Source of the DNA: Xanthostigma xanthostigma
Taxonomy: Eukaryota > Arthropoda > Insecta > Raphidioptera > Raphidiidae
Assembly (NCBI GenBank): GCA_963575645.1
Contig: OY754465.1
Span: 56,381,901-56,445,900, forward strand
Reading direction: 5' to 3'
DNA: 64,000 bases
Below, piece by piece: positions 43,008 to 54,287 of this stretch. The first letter of the stretch is position 1; each line of letters starts with the position of its first letter. The notes beneath the pieces are model-generated. The model saw nothing but the letters and a program-made list of their open reading frames with translations. It had not been told where the DNA came from and ran no database searches. Position numbers and translations under genes: made by a program.

Positions 43008-45203
43008 TTATTGTAACTGCTCAGAGTTTGTAACGGGTGCATTTTGAACAAATGATGGGCTTGAACAAGTTTGCGACTCATATAATTTACGAGAAGTAGT
43101 ATTCGTACCAACTTTGAAGAATTTTAATAGTGACTGAGCTGCCGGTGTTTTCTTTCTTTTTTTACTATCGCTATTAGGTCTCCTATTTGGAGTTATTCTT
43201 TTTCTATTCGGAGAATTTGTTTCTTCAATATTTGATTCTAACAGATAGTTTGGAGAATTCGGATTCGCTTCTCTGGCCATTCTTTCTGTTAATTCTTTGT
43301 CTCGACGTAATTTCAGAAGCCAATTATTGTTTTCTTTTCGTTTTCGCGGAGATATCAGTTTTAAATGCGGAGCAGTACCGTCTAAAACGAAATTTGGTAA
43401 ATTAGTTGTAGGTGAAAAGCCATGTCTGTTTCTCTTTGTAGGCGTTCTCATCAGTGCCGATGTACTGGGCTGTGAAAAATCATGATCGGTACTGCAATTT
43501 TCATCTATTGTAGACAAACTGGAATTCTCAATATTTGTTTTAATATCAAATAATCTTCTAGGGTTGTTTAGTCCATCATATTTTACTTTTTTCGGAGAAT
43601 TCCCATCACATGAAGAGGATTCGCGTTTCAAATTAACACAGTTTTCACATAATACATTTTCGTTTAATTTACCAGGCGTAGACTTTGCGCATTTATCGCA
43701 TAAGACACGCGCCTTTTTGAAACTGCCAGCTTGTTGACAACCTAAATCACAGGACCGCTTTGTACCTAATGTACGCAAAAACTCTTCTTCTAATTCATTT
43801 ATTCCAAATGTTAATCGCGCTTTCTTTGAACTGCAATTATTATTCGGTGTGTTTTCGTTAAACCTTTTACATGATTTAGGCGTTTTGTCTAATTTAGAGC
43901 GAAGCATATCTTTTGGCAACACTTCGGTTGTCCCACAAATTTCATCTTTGTCTATATTTTCGTTTTCGATTCTCCATATTTTAAGAGTCGTATCGTCAGA
44001 GCATGTCACAATTTTTAAATCGCTCGATTTACACCAAGCGACGCACGTTACTTCCGAAGTATGACCGTCTAAACAACATATCGGTGTTTCGTACTTCACA
44101 TTCCAAAGATAAGCCTTTTCATCGCTGCTGCCGCTCAACAAATATAAACCGTCGGGACTCAAGCACGACTTCACGTAAAACGAATTCTGCATTTGATGTC
44201 CGATGTATTGAATGACAGGTTCGTGTGAATATGAAGAAATATTAAAACAATAGATAGTATCGTCTAAACAACTAGCATACAGTTTTACACCGCTGTTGTC
44301 GACTAGTAAATCTGTGTAACCGTTTTTCGTCGACGTACCGCAATACGGTATTGTATTTTTTGGCCACGGATCGCGTTTATAATTGCTGTAACTCTTTCTC
44401 AAATCCCAAACTTTGATTAACCCATCACCGGCAGCGCACGATAGCAGCGTAACGTCGTCTTGAAAAACTAAACCCGTTACCGAACTTGCTCGAGACAACA
44501 TATCAAATTTTGAAACACGCTTTTTATGTTTTGATCCGGGCGTCTGAGGAACATTGTGCGAGTTGAATATTACTCCGTCGGGTTTCGGCGTAGAATTCTG
44601 ATCGATGTGTGCACGTGTGTCCCATAAGAAAATTGCTCCGTCTCGAGCACCGGATGCGAAAACGCTGTTATCGTTTTTACGAAATGCGACAGTTTTCACC
44701 GATCTGCCATGTCCATGAAAAATATGCTCTTGAGTTATACCAGAATTCGACACGTCCCAAAGGCTTGTTGTGTGATCACCGGAGGCGGTTACTAATTTCA
44801 TATTGCCCGGCATCCACGCTAAATCGAACACCGCATTATAATGAGCTTTGATAGTCTGACTCGATGATTGAGACCTGCTTGTATTATGTATCACTAAACA
44901 ACCACCTTCACGACCTACAGCCAGAACGTCTTCATAACATTTAGTTTCAGCAAATTTGCATGCCAACGCTGGTGGTTCGTAATTACTTTCTATATTTGAG
45001 TGCAAATCAATATCGTTTATTCTTAAGCACTTAAATCGACTTAAAACACTATCGTATTCCTTATTGACTCCTAAAATAAAAACAATATAAATAATTATTA
45101 ACTTAATTAACCTTAAACATACAAATAAATAAGTAAAAAAATGCCAATAAAGATACATACGATTTCCAATCTGTCTATTACAAAATGAAATCACGTTATT
45201 CAT
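43008..45203 (-). CDS. l(2)dtl: Cdt2/DTL WD40 substrate receptor of CRL4, two exons
   Basis: Substrate-recognition subunit of the CUL4-DDB1 ubiquitin ligase; the family targets PCNA-bound Cdt1, p21-type CDK inhibitors and Set8 in S phase and after DNA damage. On the minus strand exon 1 is 45203-45161 and exon 2 is 45070-43008; the 90-bp intron (GTATGT...TTTTAG) is open in frame, so an unspliced reading adds 30 spurious hydrophobic residues. The spliced protein is 701 aa. Residues about 50-390 hold WD40 repeats (SGDHTTSLWDVS, SGARDGAIFLWDTR, VKVWDLRK-like, SSDEKAYLWNV, CSDDTTLKIWRI). WDTR and WDLR are DWD-type DDB1-binding motifs. The C-terminal half is Lys/Ser-rich with many SP/TP sites. Close to the end AQSLLKFF (residues about 659-666) resembles a degenerate PIP box. 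The C-terminal half also has paired cysteines (CDKCAKS...CENC) not typical of the family as I know it. Confidence 0.93.
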   Translation of the reverse strand: MNNVISFCNRQIGNRMYLYWHFFTYLFVCLRLIKLIIIYIVFILGVNKEYDSVLSRFKCLRINDIDLHSNIESNYEPPALACKFAETKCYEDVLAVGREGGCLVIHNTSRSQSSSQTIKAHYNAVFDLAWMPGNMKLVTASGDHTTSLWDVSNSGITQEHIFHGHGRSVKTVAFRKNDNSVFASGARDGAIFLWDTRAHIDQNSTPKPDGVIFNSHNVPQTPGSKHKKRVSKFDMLSRASSVTGLVFQDDVTLLSCAAGDGLIKVWDLRKSYSNYKRDPWPKNTIPYCGTSTKNGYTDLLVDNSGVKLYASCLDDTIYCFNISSYSHEPVIQYIGHQMQNSFYVKSCLSPDGLYLLSGSSDEKAYLWNVKYETPICCLDGHTSEVTCVAWCKSSDLKIVTCSDDTTLKIWRIENENIDKDEICGTTEVLPKDMLRSKLDKTPKSCKRFNENTPNNNCSSKKARLTFGINELEEEFLRTLGTKRSCDLGCQQAGSFKKARVLCDKCAKSTPGKLNENVLCENCVNLKRESSSCDGNSPKKVKYDGLNNPRRLFDIKTNIENSSLSTIDENCSTDHDFSQPSTSALMRTPTKRNRHGFSPTTNLPNFVLDGTAPHLKLISPRKRKENNNWLLKLRRDKELTERMAREANPNSPNYLLESNIEETNSPNRKRITPNRRPNSDSKKRKKTPAAQSLLKFFKVGTNTTSRKLYESQTCSSPSFVQNAPVTNSEQLQ

Positions 45204-45924
45204 TATTAATTAGCTTTTTCATTGATTTTACAAATAATAAATCGGCGGGAAATTAATTGTCAACCACAAAACGAACATAAACAGTGGAAGTAAGTAGTAA
45301 CTGATCTAAACATAGCCACAGAATAAAATTGTAAACCTCCTGGAAACTGGAATGTTCCATTTGAAGATGTATCTATGGTTGCCGATTATTTTATCCTTCA
45401 GTTGGTATTTGAATTTACAGTTTTTTTGAGTGATTGTTTAGAAAAATGTATTATTTAAATTGAAAATATTTACAACAAAATGCAAATACGAATGTTCGGT
45501 AAGCAGATATTAAAAATTACTCATATATTTCATGTTTGTACTACTAAATAATTTGAGAAAATGGTTACTACTGCTAAATTTCGGAACAGTTAAATAAACG
45601 TTTTCCTGTTGGATTTTGTATTATTGTGCTTTCACCTTAAAATATAAGATGAATTGTTTATAAACTGATTTTCTGTGGCCTCATTAAATGAATATGCCTA
45701 TCACGTATCACTAGCTCATTAATCTATAAGCGTCCGCTAAAATTTGTAATTTCTACGGGTTCTGTAAAACCCACGCCATGTTTATTGTTATGACGAAACA
45801 GCAATGGATTGGAGCTTAGACAGTTTGATGCTACGCCTAAAAAACAACATTTGTTGTTGATAGTGAACTGATTTTATAACACTTATATAATATTACAGCA
45901 ATTATCAAAAATTGAAACCAGAAT
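45204..45924. promoter_or_regulatory. Upstream region of the Cdt2 gene
   Basis: The first bases upstream (45241-45250) include ggcggga, read on the minus strand as tcccgccga. This resembles an E2F-type site and lies about 40 bp from the start codon, which would suit a replication gene. Nothing else was recognised to 45924. Confidence 0.3.
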
Positions 45925-46030
45925 GAATGTGAAACGTCGAGATTTTATGGTCCGTCCTGTTATCCGACCGACGCCATATATTATTTACTACCTACATATT
46001 ATGTATAGGCAAATACTTTAGTAGGTAACA
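45925..46030 (+). repeat. Repeat block flanking the Cdt2 gene, right copy
   Basis: It shares gaaacgtcgaga.tttt, ccgaccgacgccata and aggcaaatac with 42350-42480 in the same orientation. Confidence 0.5.
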
Positions 46031-46046
46031 ATCAAAACTGAATATT

Positions 46047-46690
46047 GCACATACCGCTAAATTAGCGGTATGTGCTTTATTATCGCTTTGTGCATCAGAG
46101 CTGACTTTCGTTCATATAAGAAGTTAGGTATATATATTTCACACGAAATCCATTCAAATTGAAACTTTTTGAAAAGAGGAGATTCTGATCTATAAAACAG
46201 AACCATTTTTAAATCAATTGGAGTTCATAAACACTATTATTCCCGAGGATCTGAAGAATATCTTAAAAAATGAAGAACATAACATTACAGCTCTATTTAA
46301 ATACCTAAAAGAAATAAACAAATATAAAGAAATTTAATAGAAAATTGAAAATAGATAATAATAAATTAATATACATACCTACATATAAATTGTACTTACC
46401 TGAAATCTGAATATGTTACTCATTTAATATTTATACTTATTACTTACCATGTTATGTATTTGTTTTTGCGATAATGGCCTTAGTTGCTGATTCGCTTATT
46501 TTGTTTTTAAAATTAAAAAAAAAAAATTGTAATTGAAAATCTCAAACAGCAGTTGTCGGTTGGTCTGTACGTATGTACGTCACGACTCTACAGATCGCAA
46601 TTTTGGTCGGATTGCCTTGGGTTATATTTTATTCACTTTGTTTACTATCAGACCAGAACCCTATTTAAATTCACTAAAATGTGTTCAGTA
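46047..46690 (+). repeat. Copy of the 6660-7481 family, interrupted
   Basis: It starts with the 29-nt palindrome and follows 7002-7200 to gagttcataaacactatta, then resumes at about 46527 with ttgtaattgaaa and runs through the ggttggtctgtacgtatgt block. The 46240-46526 segment between is an insertion. A related tail is at 59800-59830 (-). Confidence 0.6.
46239..46337 (+). pseudogene. Possible non-LTR retrotransposon C-terminal fragment
   Basis: The inserted segment reads IPEDLKNILKNEE, then ALFKYLKEINKYKEI and a stop. This resembles the end of non-LTR reverse transcriptase proteins (compare LPDDIKNSDSTALFKRRLR at 15.9-16.1 kb). Only about 33 codons remain. Confidence 0.4.
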
Positions 46691-46839
46691 GTTTAATTTT
46701 TATAAACAGTTTTATTTTATTATTTTTGACAGCTAATAGTTTAAAAAAACAATATAATAGTTCCTGCGTAAATATAGTGTAAATCTATAAAACAAGTGCT
46801 ACACTTCTATACCGTAATAACATCGTAACGCATAGCAAG

Positions 46840-46975
46840 CTTCGTAGCGCAATGGTTATGCCGTTAGATCCACAAGGGAAAGGTCCTGGGATCGAATCCT
46901 TACTCAATAATTCATTTTTATTTTCTTTCTATTCCACTTTATTCCACTTAATATTAATTATATATTATACTCCCG
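46840..46975 (+). repeat. tRNA-derived SINE
   Basis: A-box-like tagcgcaatggttatgccg and B-box gggatcgaatcc, followed by the body ctattccactttattccac shared with 32575-32620 and 59500-59540 (-). The acceptor stem is not maintained. Confidence 0.65.
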
Positions 46976-47047
46976 CGATTGAGATGGAAATCGACTTTTG
47001 ACATGCATATCAGGGGTTGAGGTATTGCACATATTTTGACAAACAAT

Positions 47048-47375
47048 TTTCTTATTTTTCGTAAAAAATTTTTATTTTTTTTTAATAAAAAGTATCCTAT
47101 GTTACTTCTAATACCTTCAAGAGTGTATGTGCAAAGTTTTATGATGATCGGTTAAGTAGTTTTTGCGTGAAAGCGTAACAAACAAACTTACATTCGCATT
47201 TATAATATTTTTTCTTATTTTTCGTAAAAAATTTTTATTTTTTTTTTAATAAAAAGTATCCTATGTTACTTCTAATACCTTCAAGAGTGTATGTGCAAAG
47301 TTTCATGATGATCGGTTAAGTAGTTTTTGCGTGAAAGCGTAACAAACAAACTTACATTCGCATTTATAATATTAA
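47048..47375 (+). repeat. Two tandem units of about 164 bp
   Basis: Each unit runs from cttatttttcgtaaaaaatt through gatcggttaagtagtttttg to cattcgcatttataata. The copies differ at very few positions (for example tttta/tttca). The unit resembles a retroelement tail used as a duplication substrate. Confidence 0.85.
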
Positions 47376-48104
47376 TATGAATATGATTATGTATAGTTCT
47401 TATTTTTTTTTTATTTTTTCAAACTTAAAAAAATATTTTTTCAATTTTTAATTATTTATTTCTTTAAATTTTTAAATCTTAATTTTAAATTTTTTAAGAA
47501 TATTTTTTCAATTTGTTTTTTTTTATCATACAGTGGAAAACTTGCGGGATGTGCACTTTTGGTTTTGCCAACTATTTTAATATATTGAACCAAACACAAA
47601 AATTTCTAACTATCTAAACAAAATGCTAAAGTATATTTAACTAAAATTTTTATGAAAAAAAAACAGTTATGCCGTAACATTTTTTTGTCTCTTTAAAATT
47701 TAAACAGAAAATTTGGTGCCTCGACTCTTAGCGAATCCCGCGGGTGCTCATTTGATAACAGTCTCATTTATAAAAACTGGCGAAGTGCGAGATTTCTGTG
47801 TGTATTGATGATGGTATTATTATTTCAAATCTTCATTGAATTCAGAAAATTAGTTGAAGTCTGTAGGTAGTCGGGGGTGCTTCACATCCACTATTAATTT
47901 TTTGTGGGTACTGGAGACCACGAGCACACACAGAGTCGGCACCCCTGACGAATTTAAAATATTCCAAATGAAAAATAATTCCTATAAGTTACATTGACTT
48001 TCATTTTACTTTCATTCCAACAGAAAAGTTAAAACGCCTTGAAGCATACAATTTCTTCATCAAAACTGTACATAAGTTGCATAATTTCAGGCTGTTACTA
48101 GCGG
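47376..48104. other. Intergenic stretch, nothing supported
   Basis: AT-rich sequence with no terminal repeats or protein-like frame recognised. Confidence 0.35.
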
Positions 48105-48350
48105 TCGCACGATGGTCGTAATTCGACCATAATATTATTAAGTTTGAACGTTATTGAAGTTCTTTTGTCACTATATAGATTTCTCCTTAATCAATTTTAC
48201 CTGAGTTAATTCGTACACATCGTGATGAAACATAAATTGTGCACTTCTCCTCGTTAGAACGAAGACAACGATATGTTTCATCGCAATATGTGCGAATTAA
48301 TACACTCAAATCGGTACCACAACTGTTTTCCTTCCCGTATTTATATATTA
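48105..48350 (+). repeat. Dispersed repeat, second copy of 20055-20300
   Basis: Same block order as at 20055, with aatatgtgcgaattaa near the right side. The open frames on both strands here derive from the repeat. Confidence 0.6.
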
Positions 48351-48479
48351 TGTTTTTTTTGACAACCGGCAATCGCGACATAACTCTTTCTTTCACAAAA
48401 TTATCGAAAGGATATCAGGTCAGGACACTCTGGAGCAAAATGACTACGAAAATTGTTAGAAATGTGTTTTTCTAGCTCT

Positions 48480-49389
48480 GATGTGAGAATCGAGTAAAAT
48501 AGTATCAACATATTGCAACGATCCAATTCTAGGTTTGGGTATGATATTTGTCAAGCAACAATTATACGAACACTACGGAACCCTATCATGTCTGTGCTCA
48601 AACTTTAAATATTCTAATTAATCATCGTAAATAATTAATTAGTTTTCACTTTTCAAATAAATAACTAGCGTTTGAATACATTATTACGTTATAGTTATTT
48701 CAAAATTGTTTTTTAAACCTGTGTTTATTTTTTATCGATTTACCAGCTCTTTTCATAAAAATGTTGACACCACTATATTATATAAAAATGGTGAAGCGTT
48801 TTATTCTTTATCACGTACGTTAAAATTGCCTGAGGCCTACCAAAGCACAATAAAAGTTTGCACGTTTGTGCAAATTTCAAGTGCCTCCATTTTATATTAG
48901 ATAAAAATATCGACTCTACTATAGAACTTCTTCTTATTGAAAATTTACGTTACAAATTTGTTTTTTGCACAAATCCCTATAAAATAGCTCCTCTACATAT
49001 CTGTATATACTATATAGCGATCGTGAAGTTACACATTTAACACTAGTGTTGTAAAGTTGCGTAGGTACTCTATTATAAAGACGTAAAGTTTGATTGTAGG
49101 AGGTAATCTCCGAAACTATTGGTCCGATTTCAAAAAATATTTCACCAATATTTAGACTGGACCTTCAGGATGGGAATAGGCTATATATTACCGCGTTAAA
49201 ATAAAAGCGCTTTTTGTGGAGACCAATTTTGCAGCGTAAGTCGACGAAAAAACGGTGGCAATCTATAAATTCGGGCGAAGCCGGACCGAGCCGCTATATA
49301 AAATAAACGTAGCCGTACTATTATTTAGTAAATAGGAAATCATAGTCTAAGCGCATGAGAATTGAACGCAGCCTGAAATTAGAAGTGCT
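48480..49389. other. Intergenic; retroelement-tail relic
   Basis: Short open frames are present without recognisable domains. 49085-49300 contains ggtaatctccgaaactattg and aattcgggcgaagccggacc. These are the end sequences of degraded mobile elements, in inverted orientation relative to 17560-17600. Confidence 0.35.
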
Positions 49390-49700
49390 CTTGATCAAAC
49401 TTGAACTTACTGTCAAAAATGTTGAAAAGTAAGTAAAAATCAGTCATTATACCTATTTAATGACTGATTTTCACCTAGTATTTTTCGCACTTAACTTAAA
49501 TGCGTGATTATTTCATTACTTGCACTGTCAAAAATGTTGAAAAGTAAGTGAAAATCAGTCATTATATAGGTATAATGACTGATTTTTACTTACTTTTCAA
49601 CATTTTTGCCAGTGCAAGTAATGAAATATAATCACGCATTTAAATTAAATGCGAAAAATACTATCTTATGCGTGATTATTTCATTACTTGTGCGACTGTT
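49390..49700. repeat. Complex direct and inverted repeats
   Basis: The segment tgtcaaaaatgttgaaaagt with aagt.aaaatcagtcatta occurs at 49412-49460 and 49526-49568. It occurs inverted at 49575-49605. The tgcgtgattatttcattact block is also repeated three times in both orientations. It can form alternative hairpins. Confidence 0.7.
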
Positions 49701-50371
49701 AAAACTCGCTGGGCGCTCGTTTCACCATAATGACATATTGCGTCATAAAATATTAATGCACACACTAGATACATACAATTTTACCAACCGTCTAATTTTC
49801 TTTAAAAAATGGAGTATGAGTACTATACAGCGTTGCAAATTATTGCTTCATTGAACTGGAACATTAATAAGGGTATCCTAAGTGTGTTTTTTTTTCTGCA
49901 TAAATGCCTGAGAAATGTGTGTTATTGTACACGGCTTTCATTATTTTTAGCCGCTAAATTATTTCTGCTTGATTAAGTTTAGTGATATTGAAAAAAAACT
50001 GTAGTTGGTAATACATAGTAAACTTAAAATAAATGAACGTAAGTAATATGTGAATAATTCTTTTGTTTGGAATTAGAATCAAACAAGTATATAATTCGAA
50101 TGTGAAAAAAATCATTGAGTAATAAAATTCACATCTGTTCATTCGACTTCGATTATTTTATAAACAATGGAATATCGCTTGCCAACAATAGTTGGTAGGT
50201 TGCGTTTGTTTTGAATTGATAATTTCAACAATCCGCCTAGGGGTTGGAAATTAAACCTCTACAACTTATTACGTCAAAGAGTTTTCGAACTGAAAACTAA
50301 GAATACATCAGAAAAAGTAAATTATCTGAAATTTTGTTTCGTAAAAGGGTCAAAACTTAACTATTTATATA

Positions 50372-50874
50372 CAGTCGAACCTTGACAGGCAAGAGTTCAA
50401 GAGACTGCGATCTCTTTTTCGCTTATGGAGGTTTTTCACTAACCCGAGTTTCTATAGCTTATAGAGGTACAGGAGTGGCCTTTCTCACTTATAGAGGTCT
50501 CGAAAAATACAGCAAATATATAGTGATAAACGTGTATGTATTATTTGATATAGATGATTCGACATAGATAATAATTCGACATATAGGTAGATGCTAAAAA
50601 AAGAAAACAAAAAGTCTTACTCTAATATTTACTTAAAGAGATATCCGTTAATTTCTTCTGCGTTTCTATTTTTACTTATCGCTTATAGGGGTACAGGCAA
50701 GTGGTAGTCTCAGTTATAGAGGTCCATGAGTGAAAAAACGTCTCTCTCTCATAGAGGCTTATGTTTCCCACTTATAAAGGTTTTCGAGGGTTACAAAGAC
50801 GGTACACCTGGAAATTACTCTCACTTAGAAGAGTTTTCTCGCTTACCCAGTTCTCACTCACTCAGGTTTGACTG
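50372..50874. mobile_element. pogo-like MITE with repeated TTATAGAGGT units
   Basis: Ends cagtcgaaccttg and caggtttgactg, next to TA on both sides (50370-50371 and 50875-50876). About seven copies of cttatagaggt or close variants are spread inside, presumably former transposase-binding repeats. The two open frames over it translate these repeats. Confidence 0.8.
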
Positions 50875-50879
50875 TATTT

Positions 50880-52148
50880 GCAATTTAATCTTGATGAAAT
50901 ATAATATATACCTATGTATTTCTTCTATATTTTCTTCTATTTGGTATCGTGCATCATCCGCCTGTATAATATCTCGTAATAATCCAAACTTTAGAGACAT
51001 GGTAGGTATATATATCTACCTATTTACGTAAAGTTACTTGTTTAAATTTTATAATTTTAGTTCAAAAATAAACTTAAAAGTTTATTAAATAATGAACAGT
51101 AAAACATCCAAATAAGTGCATCATGATTGATCACTTATATTATGATAAAACGAGTGACAGCGAGTTTGAACAGCATCACGCACGAGATGCATATTATATG
51201 TTTTGCACGTAACCCCCATAAAATTGCTGATTTTCACAAGAATTTTGACAGTTCAATTATTGTATGCTGCGTTGGAGTTTTATACTTTTACCATGAAAAT
51301 GGTAGTACGACTACATTTCGCATTTCTTTTGTTTTACTTCAAGCACTAGTGCGAAATGAATCATTTTACTACCGCTATACAGGCATGAAAAGCAGCTATT
51401 TTATAGGGGATCGTGTAATTTTTTTTTTTTTATTTTCTGCACTTGTAAATTCCAAGTGTCATAAACGCGTATCTTTTGTCCTTGCAATATAGAAGTGAAA
51501 AGCTCTTTTTTAAAACACGAATAATGTTGAAACAATATACAATCAATATTTCAAAACACTTGAACTCTTTTCAAGACGACTTCTTTTGTTTAATGTCACG
51601 GACAAAACACGAGCGCATCGCAAGTATTCAAAACAAAAGAACCTCTTTTAGTTTATAAATTGCATTGTTTTTGTGTATATTCATGTTTCATGCAGCATCC
51701 AGGCCGAAAATTCCATTTCGAATTGTTTATAATCTATGAGATGATTTTTTTTTTTATTTTTATCAACGAACATTTCCTATCCAGCTGTCTGTCTGTACGT
51801 CATTATCAACTGGATAAATAGATTGAACACTCTAGAAAACGAATCAACGAATTCTTTCAATTTAGTTCTCATGTACGCAGGCATGTAAAGTGACTCATTA
51901 CACACTAGTGTAGTGCGGTAAAGTAAAACAAAACGGGTCGCGCTATACCAATTCCATAGTAAATCCCTGTTTGTCTGTCAGTTGTTTTTTTACACCCTGC
52001 TAATAGGAGTGACGTATGTTCACAAGTGAACTGTTAAACATTTTTAAAATTAAGTTAAAAGTAGCTATTTTATAGGAGGTGCGTTTAAAAAAGTACATAG
52101 GTATCATGGTATTACGTTTCGTGTGACTGATAAAACCGACTGGCACTC
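50880..52148. other. Intergenic stretch, nothing supported
   Basis: Open frames of 60-121 codons occur here without recognisable domains, start context or splice partners. I treat them as chance. Confidence 0.3.
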
Positions 52149-52156
52149 GTTTTAAG

Positions 52157-52540
52157 CAGGGCCGGCATCACCCTAAGAGGTTATAGAGAGGACTCCCCAC
52201 TCGGAAATTTTAAACATATCGCCTGAAAGCTAAAACGAGATTAATCCCATGTTCTAATGTAAAGTTGGTCTTGTTTTTACTTCAAGTATTTAGCATGAGG
52301 AAATAGATTTTTGATGAAAAAATAATATAATACATCAATGTCTACATTTATTTTGTACAGATTAAGTTGCGACTGTGATTAACAAAACAATGTCTAAGAT
52401 ATAAAAATGAAATCATTTTACCAATTCCTATGTTCATTTACTTGTTTCCTTTTTTCATTTTTTGTTAGTGCGGAAGAGGGGGGGGGGATTTTTTCAAAAT
52501 CAAACTACCCTCTCGGGCTGAGCCTGTTCTGCCGGCCCTG
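52157..52540. mobile_element. hAT-type MITE (CAGGGCCGGCA ends)
   Basis: Ends cagggccggca and tgccggccctg, flanked by a perfect 8-bp duplication gttttaag (52149-52156 and 52541-52548). An end fragment of a related element (cagggccgggacag) is at about 55996. A GGGGGGGG run lies at 52480. Confidence 0.9.
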
Positions 52541-52682
52541 GTTTTAAGCATAAGGTCACACCTCGCCGAAATATAACTCATTACGACACAATATATACAA
52601 TATAGATGTCATGGCGTGTGTATATGAAATAATTCTCAATCAATTTTTGATAGTTTTTTTGTTTCAATCAAGTCTACCGTAG

Positions 52683-53166
52683 TAGGGTTGCCAGGTGTTC
52701 GGCTTTTTGTTAAGCTTTTTGTATGAATAATTTTAATGATAGACTTTTTGATATTTTTCAAGAGTTTGAAATTGTTATTTTTTAATAAAGATATCTTTTT
52801 GTTCTTATCCAAAAGAATGGATATATTTTTGATTTGGTTAACGAAACTTTAAGTTTCTTGTATTTTGTTAAAAGAGAACTATATTTGTTTGTTTGTTGTT
52901 TCTTTTTTTTTACTTATTTACTAATAGTCAAAAAAGTCTGAACATTTTTCACTTCATCAATATCATAAGTATAAATATACATAAATTATGATAGGTAAGG
53001 TAGGACTGTTTGTTGAATAGAGTTTTTTTTATCATAAATGTGATGTCCGGCTTTAAAAAGGTATATGTTTGGCTTTTAAAAAAGATAGGTCCGACTTTTA
53101 GGGCAAAATGTCCAGACTAATACAGCGTCGAGTCCGGCTTTTGTATTTCAGAACCTGGCAACCCTA
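52683..53166. mobile_element. hAT-type MITE (TAGGGTTGCCAG family), copy 2
   Basis: Ends tagggttgccaggt and acctggcaaccct-a are perfect inverted repeats shared with 34666-35172. Interior ccggctttt/tttggctttt motifs recur. The flanks do not show a clean 8-bp duplication. Confidence 0.7.
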
Positions 53167-53741
53167 GCCGTACCCCTTGACGAAATTGTTAATATCGACA
53201 AGAATAGCCTGTGTGGGCACTTATAAGGATCCCCTTTGGAGTCTTTTGTAATATGTTATAATTTTATCGATATTATGTAAGTATTATAGAGTCAAAAATA
53301 AAGACGTGGTGGTGGCTTTGAATATATTGGCTAACACTTGATGCCAACACAATACCGGATGCAACTTTTCCAAAGATACTTTATAAAGGGTGTTTTTAAA
53401 CAATAAAGAGGAAGAAGACTCTTGTTAAGTACCTATGTACGTGTTTTAAACTTTGTCAGACAACTCAGTGGCGTATCCGAAACTGTCGTTAATCGACATA
53501 AAATGTCCTTCATTTAGCTAAAAGTAAAGTGATGCACTAATGAATCAATCGCCGAGCTCCTGAGACAGACGATCTACTAAAAAAGCCTTATTTACATGAA
53601 TACAAATGCATTTTGACTTTTCATTTTTATACCGAGAGATGGCGTTACTGTGCTCATTTTTATTTTATATCAATACAAAGAGCAACCGCGAAAAAAATGT
53701 CTATACATAATACATAGGTATAAAGTTAATTTATATGGTGA

Positions 53742-53870
53742 TAAATAAAATTATCGACCATTTTTTCAGACGATATATTACAAAAGTAAGTATATTTAAT
53801 TATAATTCAAATTTGATCTTCTTAAGGACTGAGCTAAAAATATATAAAAATTAATTCATAATTTGAATGT
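53742..53870 (+). repeat. Degraded half-copy of palindromic family B
   Basis: It follows the left arm of 10045-10200 (ataaaattatcgaccatttt, atatattacaaaa, atataaaaattaatt) with many changes, and lacks the right arm. The hammerhead-like segment is not recognisable. Confidence 0.5.
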
Positions 53871-53933
53871 AATAAAATTAAAAATGTAGGATTTTTTGCA
53901 AAATCGAAATATTAATATTAAAATTATAAATTA

Positions 53934-54287
53934 CTAGCGTCCTGCCCGGTTTCACCCGGGTGCAAAAGAACGAATGGTTCAATGGGGGGAGGGACATGAA
54001 TACGCACGTTCATCTTAGTTTACCGAGATGAAATGTTGTGTCCAAATTTAATGATGATCGGAGTTACCGTTCAAAAGTTTTTGTCGGACGGACACTTTTC
54101 GAGATATATTTTTCATTGATGCTCCGCTCCTATTGGTCGTAGCGTGATATTATATAGCCTATTGCCTTCCTCGATAAATGGGCTATCTAACAAAAAAACA
54201 TTTTTCAATTCGAACCAGTAGTTCCTGAGATTAGCGCGTTCAACCAAACAAACAAACAAACTCTTCAGCTTCGTATATTAGTATAGA
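53934..54287 (-). mobile_element. Non-autonomous Helitron
   Basis: Same family as 20307-20657 in inverse orientation: ctag end at 53934-53937, hairpin cccggtttcacccggg, and the tctatac end at 54287. Flanking bases fit A/T insertion. Confidence 0.85.

Noticed and set aside
45071-45160. Transmembrane segment near the N-terminus of Cdt2
   Set aside because: It is read-through of a 90-bp GT-AG intron that happens to be open; removing it gives a normal Cdt2 N-terminus.
42350-46030. LTR retrotransposon with Cdt2 inside
   Set aside because: The flanking blocks are short and diverged, lack TG...CA ends, and no gag/pol is present.
51127-51492. 121-codon frame (+) as a gene
   Set aside because: Protein-like composition is weak, no family recognised, no supporting splice or promoter signals; region otherwise AT-rich intergenic.
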